Of a stretch of DNA of 64,000 bases, positions 17,773 through 27,069 are shown one piece after another. The number at the start of each line of letters is the position of its first letter. Positions within the stretch are counted from its first letter, which is position 1. The translations under genes were made by a program, and so were the position numbers. Source of the DNA: Spirochaetaceae bacterium (GTDB lineage: Bacteria; Spirochaetota; Leptospiria; Leptospirales; Leptonemataceae); assembly GCA_002730875.1 (NCBI GenBank), contig PCBI01000014.1:1-64000 (forward strand), given 5' to 3'. Below the pieces are notes generated by a model. That model was not told the DNA's origin. It ran no database searches and saw only the letters and a list, made by a program, of their open reading frames with translations.

Positions 17773-17871
17773 AGACACCAGAGTGATATCCATTGCGCCG
17801 TTGCCTTCCGGCCCGACCAGGTCCTGATCCCGCGGCTCCAGTGGTCCATTCCGGAGGGATGCAGGTCTATC

Positions 17872-18156
17872 TCAGTCTTTCGGCTCCAGCCGTGCCCATT
17901 CGGGGATGAAATACTCGGGAAGCGGGGTGAGCCGCTGGAAAGCGACTACACTATGTGGCCATCGGGTGCCGTCGGAAAAATCATTCCAGCTTTTTATGGG
18001 CGGTTCAACAGAGTAGGAAACATCCACGGTATGACCCGCGGATAGATTCGATATGAAGCGATCAAAGTCCTGTTCGCTTACCTGCTTGAAGCCCCTGGCC
18101 TGCCGGAAGAATTCCACAGTAGAATAGGTAAACGGGCTTGCGGGAAAGTCAAGCAT
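17872..18156 (-). CDS. Small hypothetical protein
   Basis: A 94-residue frame with protein-like composition (mixed charged and aromatic residues, a WNDFSDGTRWP segment) and no membrane segment or recognised family. No strong ribosome site is seen. It lies alone on the minus strand between a plus-strand lipoprotein gene and a thioesterase gene. It could be a real small gene or a chance frame. Confidence 0.4.
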   Translation of the reverse strand: MLDFPASPFTYSTVEFFRQARGFKQVSEQDFDRFISNLSAGHTVDVSYSVEPPIKSWNDFSDGTRWPHSVVAFQRLTPLPEYFIPEWARLEPKD

Positions 18157-18280
18157 TAGAGAGCAGCCGCGAATCCACTGCAGGCTGACCGGGGCTCAAT
18201 TATCAGTGCCCGGTTATGGATCCTCGGCGGTCCCGGGCCCAATAGCCCCGATCGTCGCCTAGCGGAATGGGCGAAAGTCC

Positions 18281-18676
18281 CTAAAGCATCTCCTTTTCCA
18301 GGCAGGCGCGAAAATCATCCGGGATGGGTTTGCTACAGTCTTCGCGATAATCATAAAACACCTGTACGGTTTTTGCTTCTACATAAATCGCATTGTCTTC
18401 GCTACCTTCGATTCGCGCGGAGAAATCCCAGGACGATTTCCCGATCCGAGAAACCCAGGTACAAACCCGGGCCGGAGTGTTGGGCCGCAGAGATTTCCTC
18501 AAGTCCATTTCGATTCGCACAAGCACAAAAGGGATGTCTTCGAGGGCCTGGATGGATAAATACTTGCTGCAGAAATCCAGTCTGCCCAGCTCCAGGTAGC
18601 TTGCATAGGTGGAGTTGTTCACCCTTCGCATGGGATCCATATCGTTGAATCGAATCTGCAATGGCGTCATGATCAT
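18281..18676 (-). CDS. Acyl-CoA thioesterase of the 4HBT/hotdog family
   Basis: A 131-residue single hotdog domain. The N-terminal RFNDMDPMRRVNNSTYASYLE matches the 4-hydroxybenzoyl-CoA thioesterase/YbgC pattern (x-x-D-x-D-x-x-x-H-V-N-N-x-x-Y), with the Asp conserved but Arg where the family often has His. Such enzymes cleave acyl-CoA thioesters in the cytoplasm; substrate unknown. It follows the lipoprotein metallopeptidase-like gene in the same direction. Confidence 0.85.
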   Translation of the reverse strand: MIMTPLQIRFNDMDPMRRVNNSTYASYLELGRLDFCSKYLSIQALEDIPFVLVRIEMDLRKSLRPNTPARVCTWVSRIGKSSWDFSARIEGSEDNAIYVEAKTVQVFYDYREDCSKPIPDDFRACLEKEML

Positions 18677-18804
18677 GGCTTTTCGCTGGGCAACGGTGTG
18701 GGATCTGGCCGGGCTTCGACGCCCATTCAGATCCCCGCGGCCATTATGCAGGATAAAGCGTAACGGAAAAGAAGTAAATGCGCCGGAAGGCTCTCCGAAA
18801 GTCC

Positions 18805-19623
18805 TTACGGGCTGCAGTTGGCCGGAGCGGCATTGAATACTGGCCGCTCCAGGTAGGAGATGTAATCCAGGCGCAGTTTGTTCATGGCGCCCCGTTCGCC
18901 GTAGGTGATGTGAAACAAGGGGTCGGAACGTGGACTATCGCTCAATCCACGCATTACTTTTGTAAGGTCACCCCGGGTCCACAGGAAGTAAACGAACACT
19001 CCGCTAAGTACGGTTTTTTCAACTGTGCCTGTGGGATCCATGAAGTCCACGCTTGTGGGTAAATCCAGGGTTTCTAGCGCCAGGGATTCCGGGTTCTTCT
19101 CCACCCAGGTCTTGAACTCGGGCAAAATCGCCTGGGGCGAGCAGGTGGGCTTCTGCGTATTGTAGTTCTGTAAAAAACGGGCCAATCCTTCCTGGAACCA
19201 GAACGGCGCCGTGGAACTAACTTCGTCCAGGTAAAGATGGGACATCTCATGGCGCCACACTGCATCGGAAGCGTCCACCGAAACATGGATAGCCTTTCGG
19301 CTGCGGTCATAATGGGCCAGCGCATTGTCAGGGAGATGTTTGCTGGAGCGGTTGTAGCTTTCCTGGTCAGGATAGACGACAATGAGAGGCTTGAAGTCTT
19401 TAAGTTGGGGAAAGAATCGTTCCTGGATGGCCTTGACGGTGGGCCATTTCCACTCGATGGCCGCGCGAATCTTGCTCGTATCCATGCCTTCCTGGTACTG
19501 CACGTAGCAGCAATCCAGTTCCAGCCGGTCCCACCCCTGGAAAAGCCGAATGTCGTAGCCTCTGCAGGAAGCCAGTAAGGCACAGAGGATCAGAGTGGCG
19601 CTGGAGTAGAAATAGCTTCGCAC
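18805..19623 (-). CDS. Lipoprotein with HExxH zinc-peptidase-like motif
   Basis: A 272-residue protein with a GTG start. The signal MRSYFYSSATLILCALLASC ends in a lipobox Cys at residue 20. H125-E-x-x-H129 (WRHEMSHLY) is followed about 15 residues later by FWFQEGLARF with E145, the gluzincin-type third ligand seen in peptidase MA-like and M1-type proteins. It is therefore probably a membrane-tethered metallopeptidase facing the periplasm or surface. The substrate is unknown. Confidence 0.8.
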   Translation of the reverse strand: MRSYFYSSATLILCALLASCRGYDIRLFQGWDRLELDCCYVQYQEGMDTSKIRAAIEWKWPTVKAIQERFFPQLKDFKPLIVVYPDQESYNRSSKHLPDNALAHYDRSRKAIHVSVDASDAVWRHEMSHLYLDEVSSTAPFWFQEGLARFLQNYNTQKPTCSPQAILPEFKTWVEKNPESLALETLDLPTSVDFMDPTGTVEKTVLSGVFVYFLWTRGDLTKVMRGLSDSPRSDPLFHITYGERGAMNKLRLDYISYLERPVFNAAPANCSP

Positions 19624-19636
19624 CGGACAGTCTCGG

Positions 19637-19960
19637 TTAAATGCGGGTCTGGATGTCTGCGATCCGATGGATGTCTACAAGCTCGAGGATTGTGGCGATT
19701 TTGCGATCCACATTCATTAGCTGTAGCTTGAATCCCGCGGGATTCTTCTCGCTGAATTTGCGATGGATGTTTATTATCTCGGTGATTCCCAGGGAATTGA
19801 TGTATTCGATTTCGGCCATATCAATGCTCAGGCTTTCCACCGGTTCTGCATGGTACGATCCCGCATCAAGTTCCTTCAGAATCAAATTGTCCCCATCCAC
19901 CCTGGGATGGAACAGTCTGATCAGAAGGTTATTGCCCTGTTTTTCTATCTTAAGATCCAT
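19637..19960 (-). CDS. STAS-domain anti-sigma-factor antagonist
   Basis: A 107-residue single STAS domain like SpoIIAA/RsbV. The phosphorylatable serine lies in YINSLGI (S56), where the family has (D/N)-S-x-G. The usual partners, an anti-sigma kinase or PP2C phosphatase, are not adjacent. The gene ends 14 bp before the protease-like lipoprotein gene on the same strand and may be co-transcribed with it. It is divergent, by 16 bp, from a membrane-protein gene. Confidence 0.9.
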   Translation of the reverse strand: MDLKIEKQGNNLLIRLFHPRVDGDNLILKELDAGSYHAEPVESLSIDMAEIEYINSLGITEIINIHRKFSEKNPAGFKLQLMNVDRKIATILELVDIHRIADIQTRI

Positions 19961-19976
19961 GGATTGAGAACTCTCA

Positions 19977-21053
19977 ATGCAACAATCAGCAACAACCAGT
20001 AGATTGCGGACGGCGCTTGCCCGCGCAAGGGAAAAATTTCAGCTCTTCAAGGATGGTAAACCCGCCGTCGGGTCCTGGACCCTGCTGATTGGTTTCATCC
20101 TGTTTCTATATTTCCAGTTCCGGCTTCAGCCCTATGCCATCTGGATTCGAATTCCCCTGGCCGGACTGACCGCAGCCATGACTGCGTCTTTGCTACTGAT
20201 TGTATTCGGCAAGTTAATGTCTCGATATCAGCGCGGCAAATCCTTAATTCCAGAATTGATTCTCGCCGTGCTCTTTTCCGCATTCCTGGCGTTGGATGGG
20301 GCAGGGCTGTCCGCGCTTTTCTGGCTGACCCTGGTGATCATCCTTGTCCTGTTCTTTGCGCTCAAACATCGATTGTACTTTTATCTATCCTTCTCCGGGC
20401 TTACTCTCTTTGTATTAGTTTTTGTTTCTTTCCGGGTCATTGACCTGGAAAAGACTCTGCTACTCACCACCTACCAGTACCTCTGGAAATCTTCGCAAGG
20501 TCTTTCTCTGAGTCATGAGATCGAAACCGGGCCCAACGGTCTTCTAAGGGTGCGTTCCGAGAGCGCCCCGAATTTGAAGATGCAGATTCCCGACGGAATG
20601 CATTTGTATGACTCCGACGCGTTGCAGGAAACGGAAGGACCTGGCGTTCCGATCCTGGCAATCACCAGCGCGCCGGAGAAGCTGGATCGCATACCGTCGG
20701 CCATTCTCTATCGCATACCGGAAATCCTGGGAAGAGAGGAGATCCGCAACAGAACCGAGTTGTTGCTGGGTAATCTGCGAAGCGACCAGATCGAAGATCT
20801 GCAGAAGGAGAAGGAACAATCCCTTTTCCCGCCGGACTTCCAGATACCCATGGAGGGCTCATTCTGGACGTATGTGGATCGCTTTGAAGCGGATCGACTT
20901 CGCACGGGCTTTTTCATCTTTCGAAGTGAATCGGCTCAAGGTAGTGCAACGCAGCCCACTTATCTGCTATGGATTCGAGAACCGGTGGAGGAGGGATTTC
21001 CCTTCCATCCGCGAATCCTGGAGTTGTTGCGAAGCATCGCCTGGGAGAGTTAG
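19977..21053 (+). CDS. Polytopic membrane protein with a C-terminal soluble domain
   Basis: A 358-residue protein. After a basic N-terminus there are about five hydrophobic helices between residues 33 and 160 (GSWTLLIGFILFLYF, ALFWLTLVIILVLFFAL and similar), then a soluble domain of about 190 residues containing ILAITSAPEKLDRIP. No family is recognised. It is divergent from the STAS gene, so the two may share a control region of only 16 bp. Confidence 0.65.
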   Translation: MQQSATTSRLRTALARAREKFQLFKDGKPAVGSWTLLIGFILFLYFQFRLQPYAIWIRIPLAGLTAAMTASLLLIVFGKLMSRYQRGKSLIPELILAVLFSAFLALDGAGLSALFWLTLVIILVLFFALKHRLYFYLSFSGLTLFVLVFVSFRVIDLEKTLLLTTYQYLWKSSQGLSLSHEIETGPNGLLRVRSESAPNLKMQIPDGMHLYDSDALQETEGPGVPILAITSAPEKLDRIPSAILYRIPEILGREEIRNRTELLLGNLRSDQIEDLQKEKEQSLFPPDFQIPMEGSFWTYVDRFEADRLRTGFFIFRSESAQGSATQPTYLLWIREPVEEGFPFHPRILELLRSIAWES

Positions 21054-21211
21054 CCGGATACGAACGTCCGATCGATTCAGTCATCTGGATGGGCTGGATT
21101 GTCATCCTCTGACGGATCCGACGCCCGCCATGATCCGGATCCTCAATCTCTGGTGGATCATATTCTACACAGGATTTCTACTGGAATAAGAATGGCAGCG
21201 AAAAAAACGGG

Positions 21212-22408
21212 TCAGTATCGCACCGGTAGACTGAGCAGGCTCAATGGATCCACGGGGTAGCCGTTCACCCAGATGGACAGATGCAGATGCGCGGCGGTGA
21301 CCATGCCTGTAGCCCCGGCCTTTGCAATTAAGTCCCCGGCCTCTACAATTTGGCCTTCTTTGGCTTTTAATTCGCTTAGATGCATATAGCCGGACTTGAT
21401 TCCGTTTCCATGATCCAGCAGAACGAATCCGCCTTCAAAAAACAGCTCTCTGGACAGTACTACCTTTCCCGGCGCCATGGCAAAAACCGGATGGCCCACC
21501 CAGCCGCGCAGATCCAGGCCTTTATGAACGTACCTCTTCGGGGGGTGTTTGATTTTCTTTCCGTTCTTGATTTCGTATCTGTAGGTTACGCGAGTCACAT
21601 AAAAAGGCGAAGTGATCTTGTGTAGATCCCGGGGATGAGCCAACTTATCCTTGATATAGTTGTCTTCGCGGGAAGCAAAGGCCTTGTTTTTCAATTCTCG
21701 CTCGCGCTTGATGCGTTCGGCCACGCCCGGTTTTTCGTAGGTCTGGACATTGGAGTATTTGCCCAGCTTCAGTTCGGAGGTATATACCGGGAATTTGGTG
21801 ATGTGCACCTGCAGGCGCGTAGACTCAAATCCCGTCTCTTCGCCGGTGGCTGACTTCTGCTTTAGAGGATAGGTCCAGCCCAGCCAGCCGTTCTCCTTCT
21901 GATGCGGATAGATGGCAAACAGTCCTCGCAGTCCCCAGGGGCGTTCCACAAGCTTCACTTGCAGTCCATTGTATTTCAGTTGATTCAAACCCAGCTTTCT
22001 TTTCAATTCTTCGGACATCTTTTGGCCCGGGGCGAGCACCGGCTCTATCTCGGCGTACACCATATCGCCGGTGGCGAACTTTCGGCTATACAGGGTGAGC
22101 TTGAACTCGCCTTTCTGAAACACGCGTGTTTGCGGCTCTGGCGGTCGATACTCCGGGGGAAGAAGTACACTGGTACTCGAAGACGTTTTTGTCCAGGTTC
22201 GCGGATCGGTCTGTCGAGCTTCCAGGGGCAGAGCGGTCACAAGGACGATGGCGAAAAACAGCAAGCTTCTCCGATTCCAGGGGAGCGCAATACAACAGCC
22301 GAGCCCGGAAAAACCCGGGAACGTAGCATAAACAGGACTCTTTGTCTTTTCTGGTTTCATCATCTGGTTCATAGAGTTGCGGCTATTTGTAAACTGGTGG
22401 CGCTCCAT
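21212..22408 (-). CDS. M23 (LytM-type) metallopeptidase, membrane-anchored or secreted
   Basis: A 398-residue protein. A hydrophobic segment at about 47-63 (RRSLLFFAIVLVTALPLEA) follows a polar N-terminus, so the real start may be later (the ATGs near residues 13-17). The C-terminal M23 domain has zinc ligands H295 and D299 (HKGLDLRG) and the HLH motif with H374/H376 (AAHLHLSIW). The preceding region includes FVLLDHGNGIKSGYMHLS. It should cut cell-wall peptide crosslinks or activate amidases. All ligands are present, so it is probably active. Confidence 0.88.
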   Translation of the reverse strand: MERHQFTNSRNSMNQMMKPEKTKSPVYATFPGFSGLGCCIALPWNRRSLLFFAIVLVTALPLEARQTDPRTWTKTSSSTSVLLPPEYRPPEPQTRVFQKGEFKLTLYSRKFATGDMVYAEIEPVLAPGQKMSEELKRKLGLNQLKYNGLQVKLVERPWGLRGLFAIYPHQKENGWLGWTYPLKQKSATGEETGFESTRLQVHITKFPVYTSELKLGKYSNVQTYEKPGVAERIKRERELKNKAFASREDNYIKDKLAHPRDLHKITSPFYVTRVTYRYEIKNGKKIKHPPKRYVHKGLDLRGWVGHPVFAMAPGKVVLSRELFFEGGFVLLDHGNGIKSGYMHLSELKAKEGQIVEAGDLIAKAGATGMVTAAHLHLSIWVNGYPVDPLSLLSLPVRY

Positions 22409-22455
22409 TTAGAAATCGACTGGTTTGCGAAGCCCATCAAGTGCTTTTTGGTACC

Positions 22456-23139
22456 ATGTCCGCCATCATCTTCAATGAGTTTCAGTGGTCCGGCGCCTTT
22501 ACGTTCCTTCTTGGCCCCACCGCCGCGCTGATTATTCTGTGGTCTCTGTTGGAAGCCCACAAACAGCGAAAGCGGATTGGACTTGGACTGGGAAGCGTCC
22601 TGTTGATCGCATTCGCGCTCCTTGCCCGTCCTGTGGAGTATGGCCAAATCGAATTTCAATCCATCCCTGCCCCGGGCGCATCGGAATCCGGCGGCCTGCA
22701 GAAAGACTACGAAGAAATTATCGCGCAGGCAACTCGAACCCGTAAGCCAGTTCTTTTCTATTTTCATGCGGACTGGTGCAGTAACTGCGACGAACTAAAG
22801 CGGCGGCTGGAAAGAAAGGATATCCTGGATCGCCTGGATTCCTTTCTGCTGGTATCGGTAGATGTGACGGATGAAAGGGATTACGACGAGGCCAGGCAAA
22901 TCTTTGGCCTGGGAGCAGTACCGGCGCTGTCTTTCTTTCATCCGGGAAACCCGGGCAAGCCTCTATTGAGCGGTACCAGCTTTCCGGAATCTGCACTGAT
23001 TGGCATTCTGGAAAGCATCCAGGATGAGCAAAGCAACCGGGCCGAGGACACCAGGCGGGATGAGCAAAGCATCCGGGATGAGGGCAGAATGCAAGTCGAC
23101 TCCAGGAACGGTCGGCGGCGCAGTTTGCTGGAACCCTGA
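22456..23139 (+). CDS. Membrane-anchored thioredoxin-like protein (DsbD C-terminal type)
   Basis: A 227-residue protein from ATG 22456; a GTG at 22441 is an alternative. Two N-terminal hydrophobic helices are followed by a thioredoxin fold with the redox motif WCSNC (FHADWCSNCDELKRRL), similar to the periplasmic gamma domain of DsbD. It probably transfers electrons across or at the inner membrane. The C-terminus carries a short imperfect repeat (DEQSNRAEDTRRDEQSIRDEGR). It lies 26 bp before bioD. Confidence 0.8.
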   Translation: MSAIIFNEFQWSGAFTFLLGPTAALIILWSLLEAHKQRKRIGLGLGSVLLIAFALLARPVEYGQIEFQSIPAPGASESGGLQKDYEEIIAQATRTRKPVLFYFHADWCSNCDELKRRLERKDILDRLDSFLLVSVDVTDERDYDEARQIFGLGAVPALSFFHPGNPGKPLLSGTSFPESALIGILESIQDEQSNRAEDTRRDEQSIRDEGRMQVDSRNGRRRSLLEP

Positions 23140-23165
23140 GGATTGCCATCGGCGAAGAGGAGACC

Positions 23166-23864
23166 ATGCGAACATTCTTTATTACAGCTACGGACACCGA
23201 TGCCGGCAAGACAATGGTGGCGGCGGCGTTGATGAAGGTTATTCCGGGAGCTCATTACTGGAAGCCGGTTCAAACAGGCGATGATCGAGATCTGCGAACA
23301 GTACAGCAATTTAGCGGCCGTTCATCGGAGTTTTTTCATCCGGGTCGAACCTTCAGTCAGCCGCTGTCGCCCCACCGCGCTGCAGAGCTGGACGGACAGT
23401 CCATTAACCGGGAAGATCTGGACCGGGCCTTTGCGGAAGTGCGCGATTCTCTGCTGCGATTGGACCGTACAGCTGGCCCAAGATGGCCTGAAACAAGAAA
23501 GAGCGGTGGGATGGACCAGAACGACACCGCTCAGTCTGTACTGTTCGTTGAAGGCGCCGGCGGTATTCTGGTTCCTCTGAATCGAGCGGAATTATGGCCG
23601 GACTGGTTAAAGGACAAGGATTTGTCGTTAATTCTTGTTTGTCGCACCGGGCTGGGCACCATCAATCATTCGCTGCTTTCCGTTGAAGCCATACGAAGCC
23701 GCGGACTGAAGCTGGCCGGTCTGGTGTTTTTCGGTCCGGAGAATGAAGACAACCAGCGCACCGTGGCTGATTTCTCCGGTTGTCCGGTTATTGCCCGGGT
23801 CGAGATGGGCGAAGACAATCGGTCCGTTCTAATCCATGACCTGGACGAAGCCCTTTTGCGCTGA
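23166..23864 (+). CDS. bioD: Dethiobiotin synthetase
   Basis: A 232-residue BioD that closes the ureido ring of 7,8-diaminopelargonic acid using CO2 and ATP. The P-loop is TDTDAGKT at residues 9-16, and the second signature EGAGGILVPL lies near 128-138. GAGGAG lies directly before the ATG. Around residues 90-122 a polar segment makes it slightly longer than average. The other biotin genes are not in the window; the gene follows the thioredoxin-like gene closely. Confidence 0.93.
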   Translation: MRTFFITATDTDAGKTMVAAALMKVIPGAHYWKPVQTGDDRDLRTVQQFSGRSSEFFHPGRTFSQPLSPHRAAELDGQSINREDLDRAFAEVRDSLLRLDRTAGPRWPETRKSGGMDQNDTAQSVLFVEGAGGILVPLNRAELWPDWLKDKDLSLILVCRTGLGTINHSLLSVEAIRSRGLKLAGLVFFGPENEDNQRTVADFSGCPVIARVEMGEDNRSVLIHDLDEALLR

Positions 23865-23964
23865 TCGCGGGCCGTCGTAATGACCCGGCGGATATGGCGG
23901 CCCCGGGGCATGAGGGCATCGCGGCCGTTATCGCTTTCTCTGTGGTCCAGTGGTGTTGCCGCTA

Positions 23965-25194
23965 TTACTTATTATGCCGAATCAGAAATCCCATGAAACG
24001 CGCCAGCCATAGAAGCAAAGCCAGGATAAATAGGAAGGCTCCGTAGCCCAGGTGATTCATGTAGCTTGCCGGTAGCAGATGCGCGCTGGCTCGTGTGGCC
24101 GCTGCCAGAACCAGAAGCCCAATGGGCAGCCAGAGCAGAAAGCTTCGGTTCTCCAGATTTAGATCCCATTTTCCATGGGAAAGGATCACGCGGGTCATTA
24201 CCGAAAACGTGAGCAGCGACAATCCGCCAACGAAGAATAAATGCACCCAGTGCACGGAAGAAAGCCCGGTGAGAAACCGTGCGGCCAGACCGGCAAGAAT
24301 CATCCAGAGCGATATCCACAGCCCGGTAGAAACCGCCCGTCGAAATGAGTTTCTGTAAACTCGAAAGCGAAGAAGCAGCCAGTAAAACACTGCCGAAAAA
24401 GAGAGCAGGGCTCCGGTGCGCACAAGGGTGCCGGCCCGGTCTTCGCCCATCAAAATCCCGGCTATTTCCAGCATGGCCGCAGCGAAAAGCAGCGCCGTGA
24501 CCATCAGGGGTTCGGACTGGTTTTCCTCCAGGGATCGGCGCCAGTTGTTTTTGTCTGCATGGTCCGATGCCTGAATCGTAACCGCGATTCGGGATCCGGC
24601 GCCCAGGACAATAAACGAAATACTATAATAGAAAAGAAGCGTACGTCCTGCTGCCGTGTACGGCGCCGCCGCCAGCTCCGGAAAGGCCTTCTGGAGGTAA
24701 TTCTCTATGAATAGTCCGATGAGAATTAGCAACCACCCCAGCACCGCAGCGCCCAGTCCGGCGGGCAGGAAAGCTCGCAGGTAGGCCGGCAGTTCCGTCA
24801 TGGATTCTTTCATCCTTTTACGGGCAAAGGCCAGAGTAGCAACCAGTCCTCCCAATGCGAACAGACAAACCAGGCCCGGGGAACCCAGGGCGAATCCAGC
24901 CAGCGCGACAAGATACAGCCCCAGAACGAAGGAAACAAATTGAACCGACGGAAGCGGCGTTCCGGTAAACCTGGGCAAAGCTGTAAGCAGAAATCCAGAT
25001 ACCGATGGGAAAATGAATGTGGCGAATGTGGCATAGGCATGGAGGGAAGCAGGGTAAGGCGGTAGCCCCCAGCCCAGTCGATTGGATACGGCCACTGCCA
25101 TCCATAGTCCCACAGAAAAGCCGGCACCCAGCCATGCCAGAGGAAATAGCATTCTATAGGGTTCTATTGTTGGTGTTTCGGATTTGGCTGTCAT
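23965..25194 (-). CDS. nnrS: NnrS family heme/copper membrane protein
   Basis: About 409 residues with roughly 12 hydrophobic helices. Signatures of NnrS are present: HAYATFATFIFPSVSGFLLT near the N-terminus and WVHLFFVGGLSLLTFSVMTR near the C-terminus, with conserved His residues that bind heme or copper in the characterised family. NnrS is linked to tolerance of nitric oxide. A TTG at 25206 could add 4 residues; the ATG at 25194 is preferred. An FNR/DNR-type palindrome stands upstream at 25311-25328. Confidence 0.9.
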   Translation of the reverse strand: MTAKSETPTIEPYRMLFPLAWLGAGFSVGLWMAVAVSNRLGWGLPPYPASLHAYATFATFIFPSVSGFLLTALPRFTGTPLPSVQFVSFVLGLYLVALAGFALGSPGLVCLFALGGLVATLAFARKRMKESMTELPAYLRAFLPAGLGAAVLGWLLILIGLFIENYLQKAFPELAAAPYTAAGRTLLFYYSISFIVLGAGSRIAVTIQASDHADKNNWRRSLEENQSEPLMVTALLFAAAMLEIAGILMGEDRAGTLVRTGALLSFSAVFYWLLLRFRVYRNSFRRAVSTGLWISLWMILAGLAARFLTGLSSVHWVHLFFVGGLSLLTFSVMTRVILSHGKWDLNLENRSFLLWLPIGLLVLAAATRASAHLLPASYMNHLGYGAFLFILALLLWLARFMGFLIRHNK

Positions 25195-25284
25195 AAATGA
25201 GCTCAACTTGTTGTCTTATTGCAGGCTCTGATGGTTCAATCAGGTTCCCGCATGTTCCCGGTTTACCCGGGCCTATAGGGAGCT

Positions 25285-25328
25285 ACATAACCATAATAAG
25301 GGCTTCCGGTCCTTGATTCAAGTCAAGG
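25285..25328 (-). promoter_or_regulatory. FNR/DNR-type palindrome and promoter of nnrS
   Basis: CCTTGATTCAAGTCAAGG at 25311-25328 is an inverted repeat (CCTTGA-N6-TCAAGG) and differs by one base from the FNR consensus TTGAT-N4-ATCAA. On the minus strand an extended -10 (TGGTTATGT; -10 hexamer at 25290-25285) puts the start site near 25278. That centres the box at about -41.5, the class II activator position, 105 bp upstream of the nnrS start codon. Confidence 0.6.
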
Positions 25329-25448
25329 CGCGGCCATCTGCTTTATTTCTTGCCGTTCCTTTCTGCTCCGCCAGGATCGGACAATGACCGGCAGGCATGG
25401 CGGCTACCGCCAGAGAGGCGCGGCCCAATCTAACAAGGGAGTGATCCT

Positions 25449-26396
25449 ATGGCAAATCCAGGTAAAAATACGCGAAGCATTCTGAAAGCTCTCGATCGAA
25501 GCGGACTGCATGGCCGTCGCCAACCCGGGTCCCGTGCGCGGTTCGGACGTCTGGTCATTAGCCTGCTTCTGGTATGGTACATGGGCGGGAGCTGCTCCAT
25601 ACTGCAGGCTTTGTTTGATCCTAACGGGCCGCAGTTTCGTATTGCCGGGTTCTCTATAGAAGATGTTTCCCTGGATGGGATGGTGGTGCGCCTGGATGCG
25701 GAACTGGACAACCCGTATCCCGTGAGCTTGCCGGCCAGCGCTCTGAATCTGGACCTAAAGATAAACCAGGACCATCTTACAAATCTGAAAACGGATCCTA
25801 TTTCCGTGAACGCCAACTCGGTGGCGAAATTTCCTATCCGTCTGGACCTGCAGTTTTCCAAACTCAAAGCACTTTTTCAGAATTTATCTGCGGTGAAAGA
25901 ATACACCATGGGTATCCAGGGATCCGCGGATTTCCCGGTAAGACTGGCTTCGGTGTCTTCGGACGTCAGCGTACCTATTTCTATGGAGCAAAAGGTGCCC
26001 GCTTTCTTTCCAGATGTGGCTGTTGAGAATTTTGACTTCAAGGGGCCGGATTTGCTGGCCGGCTCCGACGCCAGCCTGGCTACAGCATTCGATCTGAAGA
26101 TCAAAAACCAGGCCGCCGCCGATTTTCTGGTGCAGGGGTTGAACTATTCGCTGGAGCTTAGCGGAAATTCCTTTCTATCCGGCGAATCGGTAGAAACCCG
26201 AAAGGAGGGTACTACTTCCGTGGTGCGCATTGATTCAAAGATTCCGCTCATGGGCGCTGGCCGAGCTTTCCTGTCACTGTTCAGAGCCGGCGGTTCCAGC
26301 TATAGAGTCACGGGGAATTCTGATCTTGAATTCCCCGGAGCCGATCTTGCAAAAACCGCCTTTGGCTTTGACAAAGAAGGCAGGCTTGCCTGGTAA
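25449..26396 (+). CDS. LEA type 2-like lipoprotein
   Basis: A 315-residue protein with GGGAG before ATG 25449. A long basic N-region precedes LVISLLLVWYMGGSC, a lipobox-like Cys near residue 49. The mature part contains the WHy/LEA_2 pattern of beta-rich segments (FSIEDVSLDGMVVRLDAELDNPYPVSLP near residues 68-95, then matching second-lobe elements such as GPDLLAGSDASLATAFDLKIKNQ). LEA_2 proteins are envelope or desiccation-related; function here is unknown. It is divergent from nnrS. Confidence 0.8.
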   Translation: MANPGKNTRSILKALDRSGLHGRRQPGSRARFGRLVISLLLVWYMGGSCSILQALFDPNGPQFRIAGFSIEDVSLDGMVVRLDAELDNPYPVSLPASALNLDLKINQDHLTNLKTDPISVNANSVAKFPIRLDLQFSKLKALFQNLSAVKEYTMGIQGSADFPVRLASVSSDVSVPISMEQKVPAFFPDVAVENFDFKGPDLLAGSDASLATAFDLKIKNQAAADFLVQGLNYSLELSGNSFLSGESVETRKEGTTSVVRIDSKIPLMGAGRAFLSLFRAGGSSYRVTGNSDLEFPGADLAKTAFGFDKEGRLAW

Positions 26397-26497
26397 ATTC
26401 GGGAATCCGGCCCCTTCGTACCGAAACAGGAGCTATTGGGGCCGCTCCTTCGCGACGCAACGACGGTCAATGGAGCCGCCCCTTCGGAGCATGCCCG

Positions 26498-26944
26498 TCA
26501 GTCCGCCGGATGGAATGTAACCCGGTATCCTCCGTCGCCGGACTCATCGTTCATTCCAAAATATATGGTAATGGATTCCGCTGAAGCATTGTGGACCGCG
26601 AATCTTTCGCTGCTTCCTTGAAGTTTTTCGGGTTTTTCGTATTCGATGTTTATTTCCAGTTTATCGATGGTTTCATTTCGCTCAATGCTGGCCATCCCGC
26701 TCACATTTGTCAGGCGATCGAAATGGGAAAACATTCCGTCCGATTCCGGTAACCTTGCCTGGAAGTTAAAGGGAACGCTCAGATCCATATAGGCTTCTTT
26801 TTTTATTAACTCGGCAAATTGAGAACTGGCCCCTTTCTTCACCTGCACTGAATGGGCCTTCCATCGCTTTTGCAGTTCAGCAGGCTCGGGCTGGCAGAAG
26901 GAAAAGAGGGTGGATGCCAGCAGTAGCAATGATAGTTGTCTCAT
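26498..26944 (-). CDS. Small putative lipoprotein
   Basis: A 148-residue protein with a strong ribosome site (AAGGAGG) just before ATG 26944. The signal MRQLSLLLLASTLFSFC ends in a spirochaete-style lipobox (FSFC). The mature part has a Lys-rich start and beta-type segments (KLEINIEYEKPEKL, ESITIYFGMND). No family is recognised. It is monocistronic as far as can be seen. Confidence 0.75.
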   Translation of the reverse strand: MRQLSLLLLASTLFSFCQPEPAELQKRWKAHSVQVKKGASSQFAELIKKEAYMDLSVPFNFQARLPESDGMFSHFDRLTNVSGMASIERNETIDKLEINIEYEKPEKLQGSSERFAVHNASAESITIYFGMNDESGDGGYRVTFHPAD

Positions 26945-27069
26945 GAATCCTCCTTGTTACAGTATGATTACAACAGTTTATATATACCTGCGTTAGACTG
27001 CAAGCAATTGGCTGTGAATCAGCGGCCCCTTTCTGCTTTTCGGGGCCGGGTTATAGCTGTCCGCTATTG

